Source: JBBDMW01 sp040878005
GTDB lineage: Bacteria > Chloroflexota > Dehalococcoidia > Lucifugimonadales > Lucifugimonadaceae
NCBI GenBank assembly: GCA_040878005.1
Contig: JBBDMW010000042.1
Location: forward strand, 1 to 64,000
Direction of reading: 5' to 3'
Length of the DNA stretch: 64,000 nucleotides
Below the pieces are notes generated by a model that ran no database searches, had not been told where the DNA came from, and saw only the letters and a program-made list of their open reading frames with translations. The translations under genes and the position numbers were made by a program. This document shows positions 16,997 to 25,252 of the stretch, piece after piece (position 1 is the stretch's first letter; each line of letters starts with the position of its first letter).

Positions 16997-17932
16997 CTAT
17001 CGCGCAGGAGGTATCACCAGCACAGGCACATCTGACGTCCTGACCACCTTGTCAGTGACGCTGCCGAGCGCCCACCTGTTGACTCCAGTCGCTCCCCTCG
17101 TGCTCATGACAATGAGCGCGCCATCCGTTTGCTCCGCTTCCGTGACAATCCTTGCGGCCGGAGCACCCACAGGAGTAAACGCCGTTGCTGTCAGACCGGC
17201 CTGCTCCGCCATGTCCAAGAATGGATCGAGGTAATCCCTGGCCTGTTGCCGCTCCGCCAGTGCACCGTGAGCACCGGCGTACGTCTCCCAGCCAAGGCCC
17301 GTGGTTCCAAACCCTTGTGAATGAGCCACACGAATGAACGCCACACTGGCGTTACACGCCCTGGCAAGTTCCAGCCCCGGCTCCACTGCCCTTTCGCTGA
17401 GGCTGGAGCCATCCAGTGGCACAACGACCACCTCTGGGGCGGCCCCCCGGTCACGGAATACGGTGGGGCTTCGCGGATACACCACCAGCACCGGAATGCG
17501 GGATGAGTGCAGCACTCTGTCAGTGACGCTGCCAAGTATGCCTCTCACAGGCGCACGCTCCCGGTGCGTCGCCATAGCAATCACATCGGCGCCAAGCTCC
17601 TCGGCCTTGCTTACGATATGTTCGGCAGGCGATCCTACAGAAACGTGGGCGATTATGCTTTGTGGCCCGTCGGATGACAGGCGGCGCTTCGCACCTTCTA
17701 CATACCGGGTTGCCTGATCAACCGACCGGTCCGCCACTCCCGGTCCCGGACCAGGCGGCGGCTGTTCAAGGTATCGCTCCCCGGTGGGCGATGAGCGTTG
17801 CAGCTCAGCAGGATTCACAACCGCCAGCAGTCCCACCTCTGCATCAAGCCGCGAACCGAGGCCAGCCGCCCACGATCCGACCATCTCGGTGCTCTCGGAG
17901 CCATCGAGTGGCACGAGCATCTTTTTAAACAT
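16997..17932 (-). CDS. Tandem universal stress protein (UspA family)
   Basis: A 311-residue protein with two Usp domains. The first starts MFKKMLVPLDGSESTEM and has VIAMATHRERAPVRGILGSVTDRVLHSSRIPVLVV (about residues 120-155). The second starts VVVPLDGSSLSERAVEP and ends IVMSTRGATGVNRWALGSVTDKVVRTSDVPVLVI. Both have the G-x2-G-x9-G(S/T) ATP-binding pattern, the second most clearly. Usp proteins bind ATP in the cytoplasm and are induced by stress. The ATG at 17932 is chosen over an open frame to 17971 because it starts the first beta strand and has GGGAGGG upstream. Confidence 0.93.
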   Translation of the reverse strand: MFKKMLVPLDGSESTEMVGSWAAGLGSRLDAEVGLLAVVNPAELQRSSPTGERYLEQPPPGPGPGVADRSVDQATRYVEGAKRRLSSDGPQSIIAHVSVGSPAEHIVSKAEELGADVIAMATHRERAPVRGILGSVTDRVLHSSRIPVLVVYPRSPTVFRDRGAAPEVVVVPLDGSSLSERAVEPGLELARACNASVAFIRVAHSQGFGTTGLGWETYAGAHGALAERQQARDYLDPFLDMAEQAGLTATAFTPVGAPAARIVTEAEQTDGALIVMSTRGATGVNRWALGSVTDKVVRTSDVPVLVIPPAR

Positions 17933-18627
17933 GGGCCAATCCCTCCCTGCGCAGCCGCCAGTTGTTTTCACATAATGCTCTGCCTACCACCCTAACCACG
18001 GCGGGACAGCGTGCAAACACCCGAACGTACAGACTGCGATCACGAAGAGTGCCCGGTATGTCCATGGCCGGTTAGCCAGCACTCAGGCAATACATCCAAG
18101 TCGATCTCATAAACCAAGGCAATCGCCGCACAACCTGTTTCTGTCGGTATGCAGTTCAACGCGCCACCAATCTCGCAGTTGTGAAATTTTTCGCGAGCCA
18201 AACCGCCTCCTAGCGCGTCTTTATTAGTATCGGTCAGAAAAGCAAGACACCATGCGCATGAGCAAAACAGGCAGCGCCTGACCACGCTGGCGATGGCAGC
18301 GGTGTCGCTACCGTACTCTTGCCCAGTGTTCGCCATGCTCGTGCAGCGGAAGGTGCAGAACGGACAACGCCGCTTGACGAAGGGTCAGTATTGCGGTCTT
18401 CACCCTTGATAGGCCGGGGCCCGGCGGCAGATTGAAGAAGCCTCCGCCAATTTTGGCAGTCAGATATGAGATGCTTCATGCCATCGAATATGGGAGCGTT
18501 GGTTATGGCGTGTCAGATCCGAACACTTTGATACGGCGTAGTCCCTGCAACAACTCAGATACCTTGGAGTCTCACGACATATCAGATATTAACGCTGACT
18601 ATTAGCTTTGAGAATGAGGGATCAGCA
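17933..18627. other. Intergenic region without a convincing gene
   Basis: Nearly 700 bp of lower-GC sequence between the Usp gene and the plus-strand protein at 18628. Two minus-strand open frames (18040-18336 and 18234-18479) give products with no recognisable motif and no good ribosome binding site. Possibly decayed coding sequence. The right end carries the GAGGGA ribosome binding site of the next gene. Confidence 0.4.
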
Positions 18628-19329
18628 ATGATGCAGAAAAAGCATAAAACTCTGATGCCAAGACTAATTGCTGTTGTTGCAGTTATGTTCATGGCGATAC
18701 TCATAGTAGATAAATTGCGATCTCAAGGCGATCCCGTCAATCATCTTGAAGTGACTAATGGTGACGATCCTTTTGTCTCAGATTTTGGATATGGATTTGG
18801 GGCTGAGCCGACCAATGTCCAAGGTGTTGTAAATAGAGTCCACGCCATAGTGGTGGCGAGGGTTGCCTCTTTCAACGGAAGCCGTATTGAAGGCCCATAC
18901 GTCGACGGCGAGTTGACTGAAGCGCCAACGCCAGTTCCAGGCGAGCCTCCAATCGCTATGGAATCCGGATACTTCTCGTTCAATATAGAAAAGGTTCTGC
19001 TTGATGACGGTTTCATTGACGATGCGCCTGTCTTCAGAGGCGTGCCTGAAGAAGATCACATTTTCAACCCAGATGTGGGTGAGAGATACGTCCTCGCCCT
19101 TCTCCGAAACCCCGACGACGAGTCATATGGCGCGGTGCCGTCTTTCGGGATGATTGAACTGAATGACGGAAAGGCGACTCGACGAGATGGGTCTGCACCT
19201 CCATTTGAGGGGCCAACGGACGAGGAAGCGCTGATCGAGGCGTTTGAAGATGCGGTCGAGGTCCGAAGGCACGTTCCCATAGGAGAATGGAATGAGCCCT
19301 ATGCCGACCTCCCTCGCACCGCTGAATGA
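18628..19329 (+). CDS. Unrecognised membrane-anchored exported protein
   Basis: A 233-residue protein that I do not recognise. It has a basic start (MMQKKHK), one hydrophobic segment at about residues 11-27, and then a hydrophilic domain rich in Asp, Glu and Pro. Repeated beta-strand-like stretches such as HAIVVARVASFNGS (residues 72-85) and GERYVLALLRNPDDESYG (151-168) resemble a small export domain. The hydrophobic segment may be an uncleaved anchor or a signal peptide. The ATG at 18628 has GAGGGA nine bases before it. Base composition is visibly more AT-rich than the neighbours at the 5' end, which may mean recent acquisition. Codon use and the good start support a real gene. Confidence 0.65.
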   Translation: MMQKKHKTLMPRLIAVVAVMFMAILIVDKLRSQGDPVNHLEVTNGDDPFVSDFGYGFGAEPTNVQGVVNRVHAIVVARVASFNGSRIEGPYVDGELTEAPTPVPGEPPIAMESGYFSFNIEKVLLDDGFIDDAPVFRGVPEEDHIFNPDVGERYVLALLRNPDDESYGAVPSFGMIELNDGKATRRDGSAPPFEGPTDEEALIEAFEDAVEVRRHVPIGEWNEPYADLPRTAE

Positions 19330-19463
19330 TGCCGGGGCGCTTGAGCAATCTAGCAATCTGCCGAGTTTGACCCATCCATGCTGCCGACGCTTCGGTCACT
19401 CCATGTGCCACATTAGAGCCGCAGACTAAGCGATCGATTTTTAGCCAACTTACCGGCCCGTCC

Positions 19464-19970
19464 TCAGAACCCCGGGTTCATGTAGCGCTGTGGCGTCAGA
19501 GACCTTGGCGGCACGAGGATAGAGGTCGGCGTCGCTGATATGGGCCGAGACTGTGTCCACTGTGGGACACGGGTCTCCGCCTGTTCACTGGCCGGCCCAG
19601 GCGTTGGAGACACGCCAGGAGAGACTGGAGGCTGTGGCACCGAAGTGGGGTCGACAATTTCCACGGCCACCAGGGTTGACGCAGTGGGCGGCAGAACTGT
19701 AGGCAAAGGTGCAGTCATTGGCGTCACCGGCTCATGTGTGGGAGTAGCGGTCGAGGCGGACGGTTCTGGCGTCGTAACATCAAGTTCCGTGGGGGCCGAT
19801 GTCGCCGTCATCGCGGTGGCAAGCCCCGCGCCTCCACCCATGTCGTTTCCATTTCCCCCGCCACTAGTTGCCAATTGCATCACAACAACAGCAACCACCG
19901 CTCCCAGAGCTACGAATATGGCCACCAGCACAAAGTCCGGCCGCCTGCTCCACATACGCCTCAGCATCAT
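19464..19970 (-). CDS. Low-complexity membrane-anchored protein
   Basis: A 168-residue protein with an N-terminal arginine-rich head (LRRMWSRRPDF), one transmembrane helix at about residues 13-31, and then a Gly-rich and a long Pro/Thr/Ser-rich region with repeated TATPT, TAPLPTVLPPT and SPTPGP patterns. Such regions span cell envelopes or carry glycans; no folded domain is visible. It is not assigned to a family. Start at ATG 19970 (a GTG at 19973 is equally possible). It converges on the gene at 18628. The low complexity lowers confidence, but the anchor plus linker is a common protein design. Confidence 0.55.
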   Translation of the reverse strand: MMLRRMWSRRPDFVLVAIFVALGAVVAVVVMQLATSGGGNGNDMGGGAGLATAMTATSAPTELDVTTPEPSASTATPTHEPVTPMTAPLPTVLPPTASTLVAVEIVDPTSVPQPPVSPGVSPTPGPASEQAETRVPQWTQSRPISATPTSILVPPRSLTPQRYMNPGF

Positions 19971-20266
19971 CACGTCCCACTGCCCGGTTGGCGGCTTACG
20001 GTGCCCCCTGGCATTTCGTCACCGGTTCACACACCGGCCGGCCGGCCACACCTGCTTCATCATCTCCAGCAGGCTGATTTGACCATGAGTATTGCCTGGA
20101 GGCGAGGGAGAAGCGTTGTGGTTTAGTAACAACCGCTGCGAGATCATGGCCCATGGCGATGCAGCGAAACGTGTGGAGATTGGCGAACGCTCGACACGCG
20201 GGGTATCGTCCAGCTACAAGGGCTAGATTCTCCAGTCCCTGGCGCAACTATCAGGGGTGTCCAAAT

Positions 20267-20773
20267 ATGACAGACGGTTTGATCAGAGGCGAGGTCACAG
20301 TTATCCGCCCGTTGGTATCCACTGATGTCGATCTCATGATCGCGTGGTTCTCCGACCCGGAGGTGTACCGGTGGTGGGATGGCTATCCCAAGTCACGTGA
20401 GGAAGTTGAAAAGGAGTTCGCCGGGGGCCGCGACTCCGACATGGAGCCGTTCATCATTGAAGCCAATGGCGAACCCATCGGCTATATCCAGTACTGGATA
20501 GAAACCGACTCCTCTGGCGGTATCGACATGTTCCTGGTGCCGTCTGCGCGCGAGCAGGGGCTCGGTCCTGACGCAGCACGGGCCATGGTCCGCTACCTGA
20601 CAGGCGAATTGAGATGGCGGCGCGTCACAGTTGACCCTGCGATGGGCAATGCCCGAGCGATACGCGCATGGTCCAAGGCGGGTTTCATAGCAGAACGGGA
20701 AATGCCAGACCACCCTGACGGCCCGGCTCTCCTGATGGCCATCGAGGCAACAGGTGAGGTGGAACCGGGTTAA
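20267..20773 (+). CDS. GNAT acetyltransferase, AAC(6')-like
   Basis: A 168-residue GNAT protein. The N-terminus has TVIRPLVSTDVDLMIAWFSDPEVYRWWDG (residues 10-38). The middle has EPFIIEANGEPIGYIQYWI followed by GGIDMFLVPSAREQGLGPDAARAMV, where the acetyl-CoA loop Q/R-x-x-G-x-G/A is altered to REQGLGPDA. The end is NARAIRAWSKAGFIAER. The sequence order closely parallels aminoglycoside 6'-N-acetyltransferases (GEPIGYxQ, GID, RAIRxYxKAGF). Whether it acts on antibiotics is untested; many such homologues have other substrates. The ATG at 20267 with AGGGGTG upstream is used rather than a longer frame from 20153. Confidence 0.85.
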   Translation: MTDGLIRGEVTVIRPLVSTDVDLMIAWFSDPEVYRWWDGYPKSREEVEKEFAGGRDSDMEPFIIEANGEPIGYIQYWIETDSSGGIDMFLVPSAREQGLGPDAARAMVRYLTGELRWRRVTVDPAMGNARAIRAWSKAGFIAEREMPDHPDGPALLMAIEATGEVEPG

Positions 20774-20914
20774 CGGCTCGTAACCTGCATATCCAGCCCG
20801 TTACCACTTTCGTCCCAAATTAAGACTGCAACTACAACACAATGAGCAGCGATACTCCCAACTGGGCGTGGGAAGATCCCGGAAGTACAAGCAAAGGTGA
20901 GGTCAGTCACCAAC

Positions 20915-21154
20915 TTGTCCACAAAAAGTTGTATTTATGAGACCCCGATCCTGATGGTACGCGGCAGCATGAATGCCCTCACCACCAGCGCCTTCGAATG
21001 CATCGGCGGATCAAGTGCCGTTGACGCCGAAACACGAGTCAGCGCCGTATTTCCAGACGGAGAGGAGCAGGCTTCAGCCTTTCGACAGCCGAAGAAGTGT
21101 TCGATACGGATCACTGCCAGGCATTCGTCAGATAGGCCTGGCGGCACAACTTAG
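20915..21154 (+). CDS. RiPP-like precursor peptide with lasso-type leader (copy 2)
   Basis: A 79-residue peptide paralogous to the one at 16706. It contains YETPILMVRGSMNALT (Y-x-x-P-x-L-x3-G-x5-T), then TSAFECIGGSSAVDAET, sharing S-x-F-x-C-x-G-G-S with copy 1, and then an unrelated tail with a second Cys. The tail is longer and more basic than in copy 1. The start is uncertain: TTG at 20915 has AAAGGTGAGG about ten bases upstream, and the frame is open to a GTG at 20897. No maturation or export gene is beside it. It may be an active precursor or a degrading duplicate; the conserved core argues that it is, or recently was, functional. Confidence 0.6.
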   Translation: MSTKSCIYETPILMVRGSMNALTTSAFECIGGSSAVDAETRVSAVFPDGEEQASAFRQPKKCSIRITARHSSDRPGGTT

Positions 21155-21452
21155 ATAGATGTGCGGCGACCAATACCTCCAGTCGCCGCACACCCCTGAG
21201 AGATACCCGGACCGGTACTGGCCATCCCTCCAGGACTCTACCTTCACGCACGGAATTCCCCTCCCGCGCTACGGTAGGACCCGGTCCGGGTATCTTCCTG
21301 TCTACCATCGTCAGAAAGTTATTCTGACAGTCAACGGTCATTTTGACATCGTCCCCGCGGAGTACCGCGTGGGCGTCCAATGACGTAGAAAATATCATCC
21401 GTCCGGCGCCACTCCCATCACTCACTCCGACCCCCACCCGGACGCTTAAAGG
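21111..21452 (-). pseudogene. Possible remnant of an NPCBM-like carbohydrate-binding domain
   Basis: The minus-strand frame that directly continues the VWA gene past its TAG stop stays open for about 114 codons. Its translation includes VRVGVGVSDGSGAGRMIF and, near the end, EGWPVPVRVSLRGVRRLEVL. This order resembles the last two thirds of NPCBM-type galactose-binding domains, where a G-V-D-D strand precedes a V-x-V-x-L-x-G-V-x-x-L strand. The middle does not align well and there is no proper start, so if real it is a decayed or exchanged fragment. The evidence is motif recall only. Confidence 0.25.
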
Positions 21453-23477
21453 CTACGCGACCCTCTTGCGACGGTTGGACAGGTAGTCCACGAGCACATA
21501 ATCGCCCAATTGATGCGGCGAAGTAAAGAATGCTCGTCCCCGGTTTATGCGAGTTACGTAATCTATGAACTCCGCCAAGTATGGCGTGCGCTCCAGCATG
21601 AAGGTGTTGATGGTTATGCCGGCCGACGTGCAGCGCTTCACCTCTAAGAGCGTCTCAGTAATGGTGCGGCGCGCCGGCGGGTAGTTGAAATACGGGTACC
21701 CCTGCTCGATATGCGCGGTTGGCTCACCATCTGTCACCATGATGACCTGGCGGGTTCCCGCCCGCTCCTTGGACAGGATACGACGTGCCAGCATCAGAGC
21801 GTGGTGCATGTTGGTTCCCTGGAGCCACATGTTTGGGGTTGCGGCAGGAAGATCACGCGCCTTTATCTCTTCGGCGTGGTCTGAGAAGCCAACGATGAAC
21901 AGCCGGTCCCTGGGGAACTGCCCCTGTATAAGGGACTGCAGGGCCATGGCGACCTTCTTAGCGCCCGACCAGCGGTCGCCGTTAACCATTGAGCTACTCT
22001 GGTCCAGGAGCAGGACGGTGGCAGCGCTTACCGTATGCTCCATGCGGTCCACCTCGAAGTCGCCCAGTTCAAACTGCACAGGCGTCCCCCGGCCGCGGCG
22101 GGTCACAGCATTCATCAGCGACCGGTTCAGGTTCGGCTCGAACGCCTCTCCCAACTCGTAGAGCTTTGTGTCCCCCGTGGGCTCGCCGCCGGTTCCCACT
22201 GATGCAGTGCGGTGACCGCCAATGTTGGCCCGGCCCAGCCGTCCGAAAACCTCTTTGAGCGCTTTGTCTGCAAGCTTGCGGATGGCGCGCGGCGTGATCT
22301 CCCATCGGTCACCCTTGCGCTGGGCATAGCCCATCTCCTCGAGCTTTTCAGCGATTTCCTTGAGCTGATCCACGGCTTCACCTGACCCCGGGCCGATCAT
22401 CTGGTCAAGCTCCTCCGGGTTCAGGCTGTTGAGGTCTCCGCTGCGTGCAGCCTCCTGGAGGGAGCGCTCCATCGAGTCCATCTGCTGAAGGTCACCCATA
22501 AGGTTCATGGCAGCGTCAAGTGTCAGCGATTCCTGGCCCATGAACGGATACTGGCGAGCGAGATCACTGGGCGGCCGCAGTGCCTGCATGAGTGCGCCCA
22601 GTTCAGCCATTTCCCGCAGCGTCTCCTCGTCGAGTGATTCGGCAAGCGCCTCCATGAGCTGCTGCCGCTCTTCCGGCGACATTCCAGCCATGAGCGACTG
22701 CATCTGCGCCATCTGCTGCTGCATACGGTCCAACAACTCGTCCAGGCTTTGGGGCGGGTCATCGCCAAAGTACTGTCCGAAGCGGTCCATGAACTGCTGG
22801 AAGTCAGGCTCTTCGCCATTGAGCTTCTGGCGCAACATCTCGTTCAGGTTGCGCATCATCTCCCGCATTGCGCTCTGCTGTTGCTGGTCCATGTTCTGGA
22901 GAGATTCAGCCGCTTGTTTCGCCACATTGCTGACCATCTGCCGCCTGAGCATGTCCAACAACTCGTTGAACTCGTCCCTGGCCGTATCGTCAATAAAATC
23001 GTGGTCTGTCAGCTCACGAACGGAGCCGCCAACGCTGTCTGGCAGGGAGTCCAGCTTGTTGACGGTGTCGTCCGCGCGTTTGCGCACCAGGTCCATCATG
23101 CTGGACAACTGCTCGCGCTCCTCCGGCGCAACCTGTTCAAGCCTTTCCTGGGCTTCACTTACACTTCGCTCAGCACCGCCGCGCTCATGGTCGATGACGC
23201 TGTCCATGCGCTCCCGCAGGTCATCCATGACCGAGTCCAGGTCATATTGCTGCGTGCGCTGGCTACGCTGTTCGCGTAGGCGTTGCATCAGGTCTTGCAG
23301 GCCCGGCATTTTCTGGTCTTCCGGACCGTGCATGCCCCTGCGGAACAGGTCGCGCAGGGCACGCTCAAGATCCCCATGCTCAAAAAGCCTCTCTGATATC
23401 TCGTCCAGCAGTTCTTCGCCGCCGGGAGCAAAGGGGTTCTGCGTGCCGTCCCAGCGTGAGTATCGGTAGTGGATCAT
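21453..23477 (-). CDS. VWA domain protein, partner of AAA ATPase (CoxE/BchD-like)
   Basis: A 674-residue cytoplasmic protein. Residues 1-430 are mostly charged helices rich in Gln, Glu and Met (for example MQQQMAQMQSLMAGMSPEERQQLMEAL), probably coiled coil. Residues 470-670 form a von Willebrand A domain. Its metal-ion site reads LLLDQSSSM (D-x-S-x-S), followed by TNMHHAL and VMVTDGEPTAH. VWA proteins of this sort pair with MoxR/magnesium-chelatase-like ATPases to insert metals or remodel proteins. The ATPase gene ends five bases upstream, so they are cotranscribed. Start at ATG 23477 rather than the longer frame to 23522, which would overlap the ATPase gene. Confidence 0.88.
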   Translation of the reverse strand: MIHYRYSRWDGTQNPFAPGGEELLDEISERLFEHGDLERALRDLFRRGMHGPEDQKMPGLQDLMQRLREQRSQRTQQYDLDSVMDDLRERMDSVIDHERGGAERSVSEAQERLEQVAPEEREQLSSMMDLVRKRADDTVNKLDSLPDSVGGSVRELTDHDFIDDTARDEFNELLDMLRRQMVSNVAKQAAESLQNMDQQQQSAMREMMRNLNEMLRQKLNGEEPDFQQFMDRFGQYFGDDPPQSLDELLDRMQQQMAQMQSLMAGMSPEERQQLMEALAESLDEETLREMAELGALMQALRPPSDLARQYPFMGQESLTLDAAMNLMGDLQQMDSMERSLQEAARSGDLNSLNPEELDQMIGPGSGEAVDQLKEIAEKLEEMGYAQRKGDRWEITPRAIRKLADKALKEVFGRLGRANIGGHRTASVGTGGEPTGDTKLYELGEAFEPNLNRSLMNAVTRRGRGTPVQFELGDFEVDRMEHTVSAATVLLLDQSSSMVNGDRWSGAKKVAMALQSLIQGQFPRDRLFIVGFSDHAEEIKARDLPAATPNMWLQGTNMHHALMLARRILSKERAGTRQVIMVTDGEPTAHIEQGYPYFNYPPARRTITETLLEVKRCTSAGITINTFMLERTPYLAEFIDYVTRINRGRAFFTSPHQLGDYVLVDYLSNRRKRVA

Positions 23478-23482
23478 CAGAG

Positions 23483-24964
23483 TCAGTCCTCTCTTGAATC
23501 TCTCTGCCTGCGGCGGCGCCACAACTCACGGCTTCCGGGTTCTACGCTGGCAGCCTGCACAGAACGGCGGTAAGCGTAGCCGCCGGCCACCTGGTCACGG
23601 TTTAGCTTTCGCTCAAGGTGCAGCCCTTCAAGGACAAACTCCACGGCGGATGCTGTCTCCGCGGCGGACCCTGACCCGCCAAGCTTTTCTACAACCGGCG
23701 CAAGGCCGGCAACTGAGTCACGGACCTGCACATAACCAGATGACTCTATGTCCGCGCCTGTTTGAACCGCCGATCCCTGCTCGAAGCTGGTGACCACCCG
23801 GTCCAGCTCGCCAGGAGCGAACCGACGCCCAAAGACGTTTGCAATTGCCTGTTTCGTAAGCTGCTCTATGACGGCATCTTCCCTGCCATCCTCGAACGTC
23901 TCCAACTCTATCTTGCCGCGCATGGAGGAGGCGACTGCGGGAAGGTCTGTTATGCGTGGCGAAGAGATGTCTTCGCCGTGCCGGAGCCCGCGCCGGAGCG
24001 CTGCGCTGCGCATGGTTTCGAAGTTGGCGATGGATACTCGGACGCTCACGCCGGAGCGCTGGTTCACTTCCGGGCTGGCGCGCGCAAGTGCGCTGATCTC
24101 ACTCACAACCTCGGACATGTAGTCCGGCACCACTACCCGCTTCTCGGTGCCGTCAAATCGCAGGCGCTCCTGCTGGACAATGCTCAACTCATCTTCCGTG
24201 TTCAGCGGGTAGTGCGTACGCACCTGGGCGCCGAACCGGTCCTTGAGCGGCGTGATGATACGGCCGCGGTTCGTGTAGTCCTCCGGGTTGGCCGTTGCAA
24301 AGATCAGGACGTCCAGCGGCAGCCGTATGGTGTAGCCCCGGATCTGTATATCCCGCTCTTCCATAAGGTTGAACAGCCCAACCTGTATCCGCTCGGACAG
24401 GTCAGGGAGTTCGTTGACGCAGAATATCCCCCGGTTGGTGCGCGGGAGAAGGCCATAGTGCATCGTCAGTTCATCGCCAAGGTACCGCCCCTCGGCGACC
24501 TTGATGGGGTCTACGTCTCCGATCAGGTCAGCCATTGAGACGTCCGGCGTGGCCAGCTTCTCACCGTAACGGGCTTCCCGTGGGATCCAGTCAATGGCCA
24601 GGTCATCGTCTTCCGCGGCCAGCTTCTGCCGCCCGTAGGCTGATACCGGTGTGCACGGGTCATCGTTGGTTTCTGACCCGGCGATAATGGGGATTTCTTC
24701 GTCCAGGAGCGCCGTCATGCTGCGCACCAGGCGTGACTTGGCCTGCCCGCGCTCTCCCAGGATGATCACGCTCTGGCCCGCCAACAGAGCGTTCTCCACC
24801 TCTGGCACCACGGTGTCGCGGTATCCAATGATTCCAGGGAACAACTCTTCCCCGGCGGCGATCTTCCTCATGAGGTTGCGGTGAACCTCCTCGCGGATGC
24901 TCACGGGCCGGTAGCCGGTCTCCTTGAGCGCTCCCAGTGTGCGAGGTCTTGAAGCCCTGGGCAT
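23483..24964 (-). CDS. AAA ATPase, magnesium-chelatase subunit I-like
   Basis: A 493-residue ATPase. It has an N-terminal LFPGIIGYRDTVVPEVENALLAG, a Walker A in variant form GERGQAKS (about residue 60; the canonical GxxGxGKS has Ala at one Gly), the Walker B/helix-2 region GIFCVNELPDLSERIQVGLFNLMEERDIQIRGY, and the sensor segment LIFATANPEDYTNRGRI. It resembles BchI/ChlI and archaeal-type MoxR proteins, which act with VWA partners; the downstream VWA gene fits. The target is unknown, and no chlorophyll or cobalamin genes are near. The ATG at 24964 has AAAGGGAG eight bases upstream and is preferred to one at 24973. Confidence 0.9.
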   Translation of the reverse strand: MPRASRPRTLGALKETGYRPVSIREEVHRNLMRKIAAGEELFPGIIGYRDTVVPEVENALLAGQSVIILGERGQAKSRLVRSMTALLDEEIPIIAGSETNDDPCTPVSAYGRQKLAAEDDDLAIDWIPREARYGEKLATPDVSMADLIGDVDPIKVAEGRYLGDELTMHYGLLPRTNRGIFCVNELPDLSERIQVGLFNLMEERDIQIRGYTIRLPLDVLIFATANPEDYTNRGRIITPLKDRFGAQVRTHYPLNTEDELSIVQQERLRFDGTEKRVVVPDYMSEVVSEISALARASPEVNQRSGVSVRVSIANFETMRSAALRRGLRHGEDISSPRITDLPAVASSMRGKIELETFEDGREDAVIEQLTKQAIANVFGRRFAPGELDRVVTSFEQGSAVQTGADIESSGYVQVRDSVAGLAPVVEKLGGSGSAAETASAVEFVLEGLHLERKLNRDQVAGGYAYRRSVQAASVEPGSRELWRRRRQRDSRED

Positions 24965-25252
24965 GAGAGGCATCTCCCTTTCACCCTCTCGTGTGCGGGA
25001 GGGTCCGGATAGGGCCTGTCGCCGTGTGGCTCTGGGTCCCATCCGGCGATGTGGCAGTAAATACGAAATGGCGCCGGAGTTGGGTTTAGAGCAGGTGCGT
25101 GCCAGGGTGGTTCTTCGATGTTGGCACACCAAGGCGACATGCGCCACCACTGACACATCGCTAAATTGGCGCAAAGTTCGACAGGAGTGTCACCACAGCC
25201 TATCAGTACTGTTACGCGATTACAGTAATCGTTGCGCCGGGATGCAGCCTAT
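24965..25252. other. Intergenic region with a perfect inverted repeat
   Basis: A 288-bp stretch between the oxidoreductase gene and the AAA ATPase gene, both on the minus strand. It contains CGATTAC-A-GTAATCG at 25217-25231, a perfect 7-bp inverted repeat around one base, flanked by a weaker extension (TTACG/TTGCG). It is a plausible operator for the ATPase/VWA operon or for readthrough control. Confidence 0.45.

Noticed and set aside
18040..18479. Two overlapping minus-strand open frames in the Usp-to-18628 gap
   Set aside because: No recognisable motif, no good ribosome binding site, and the two overlap each other.
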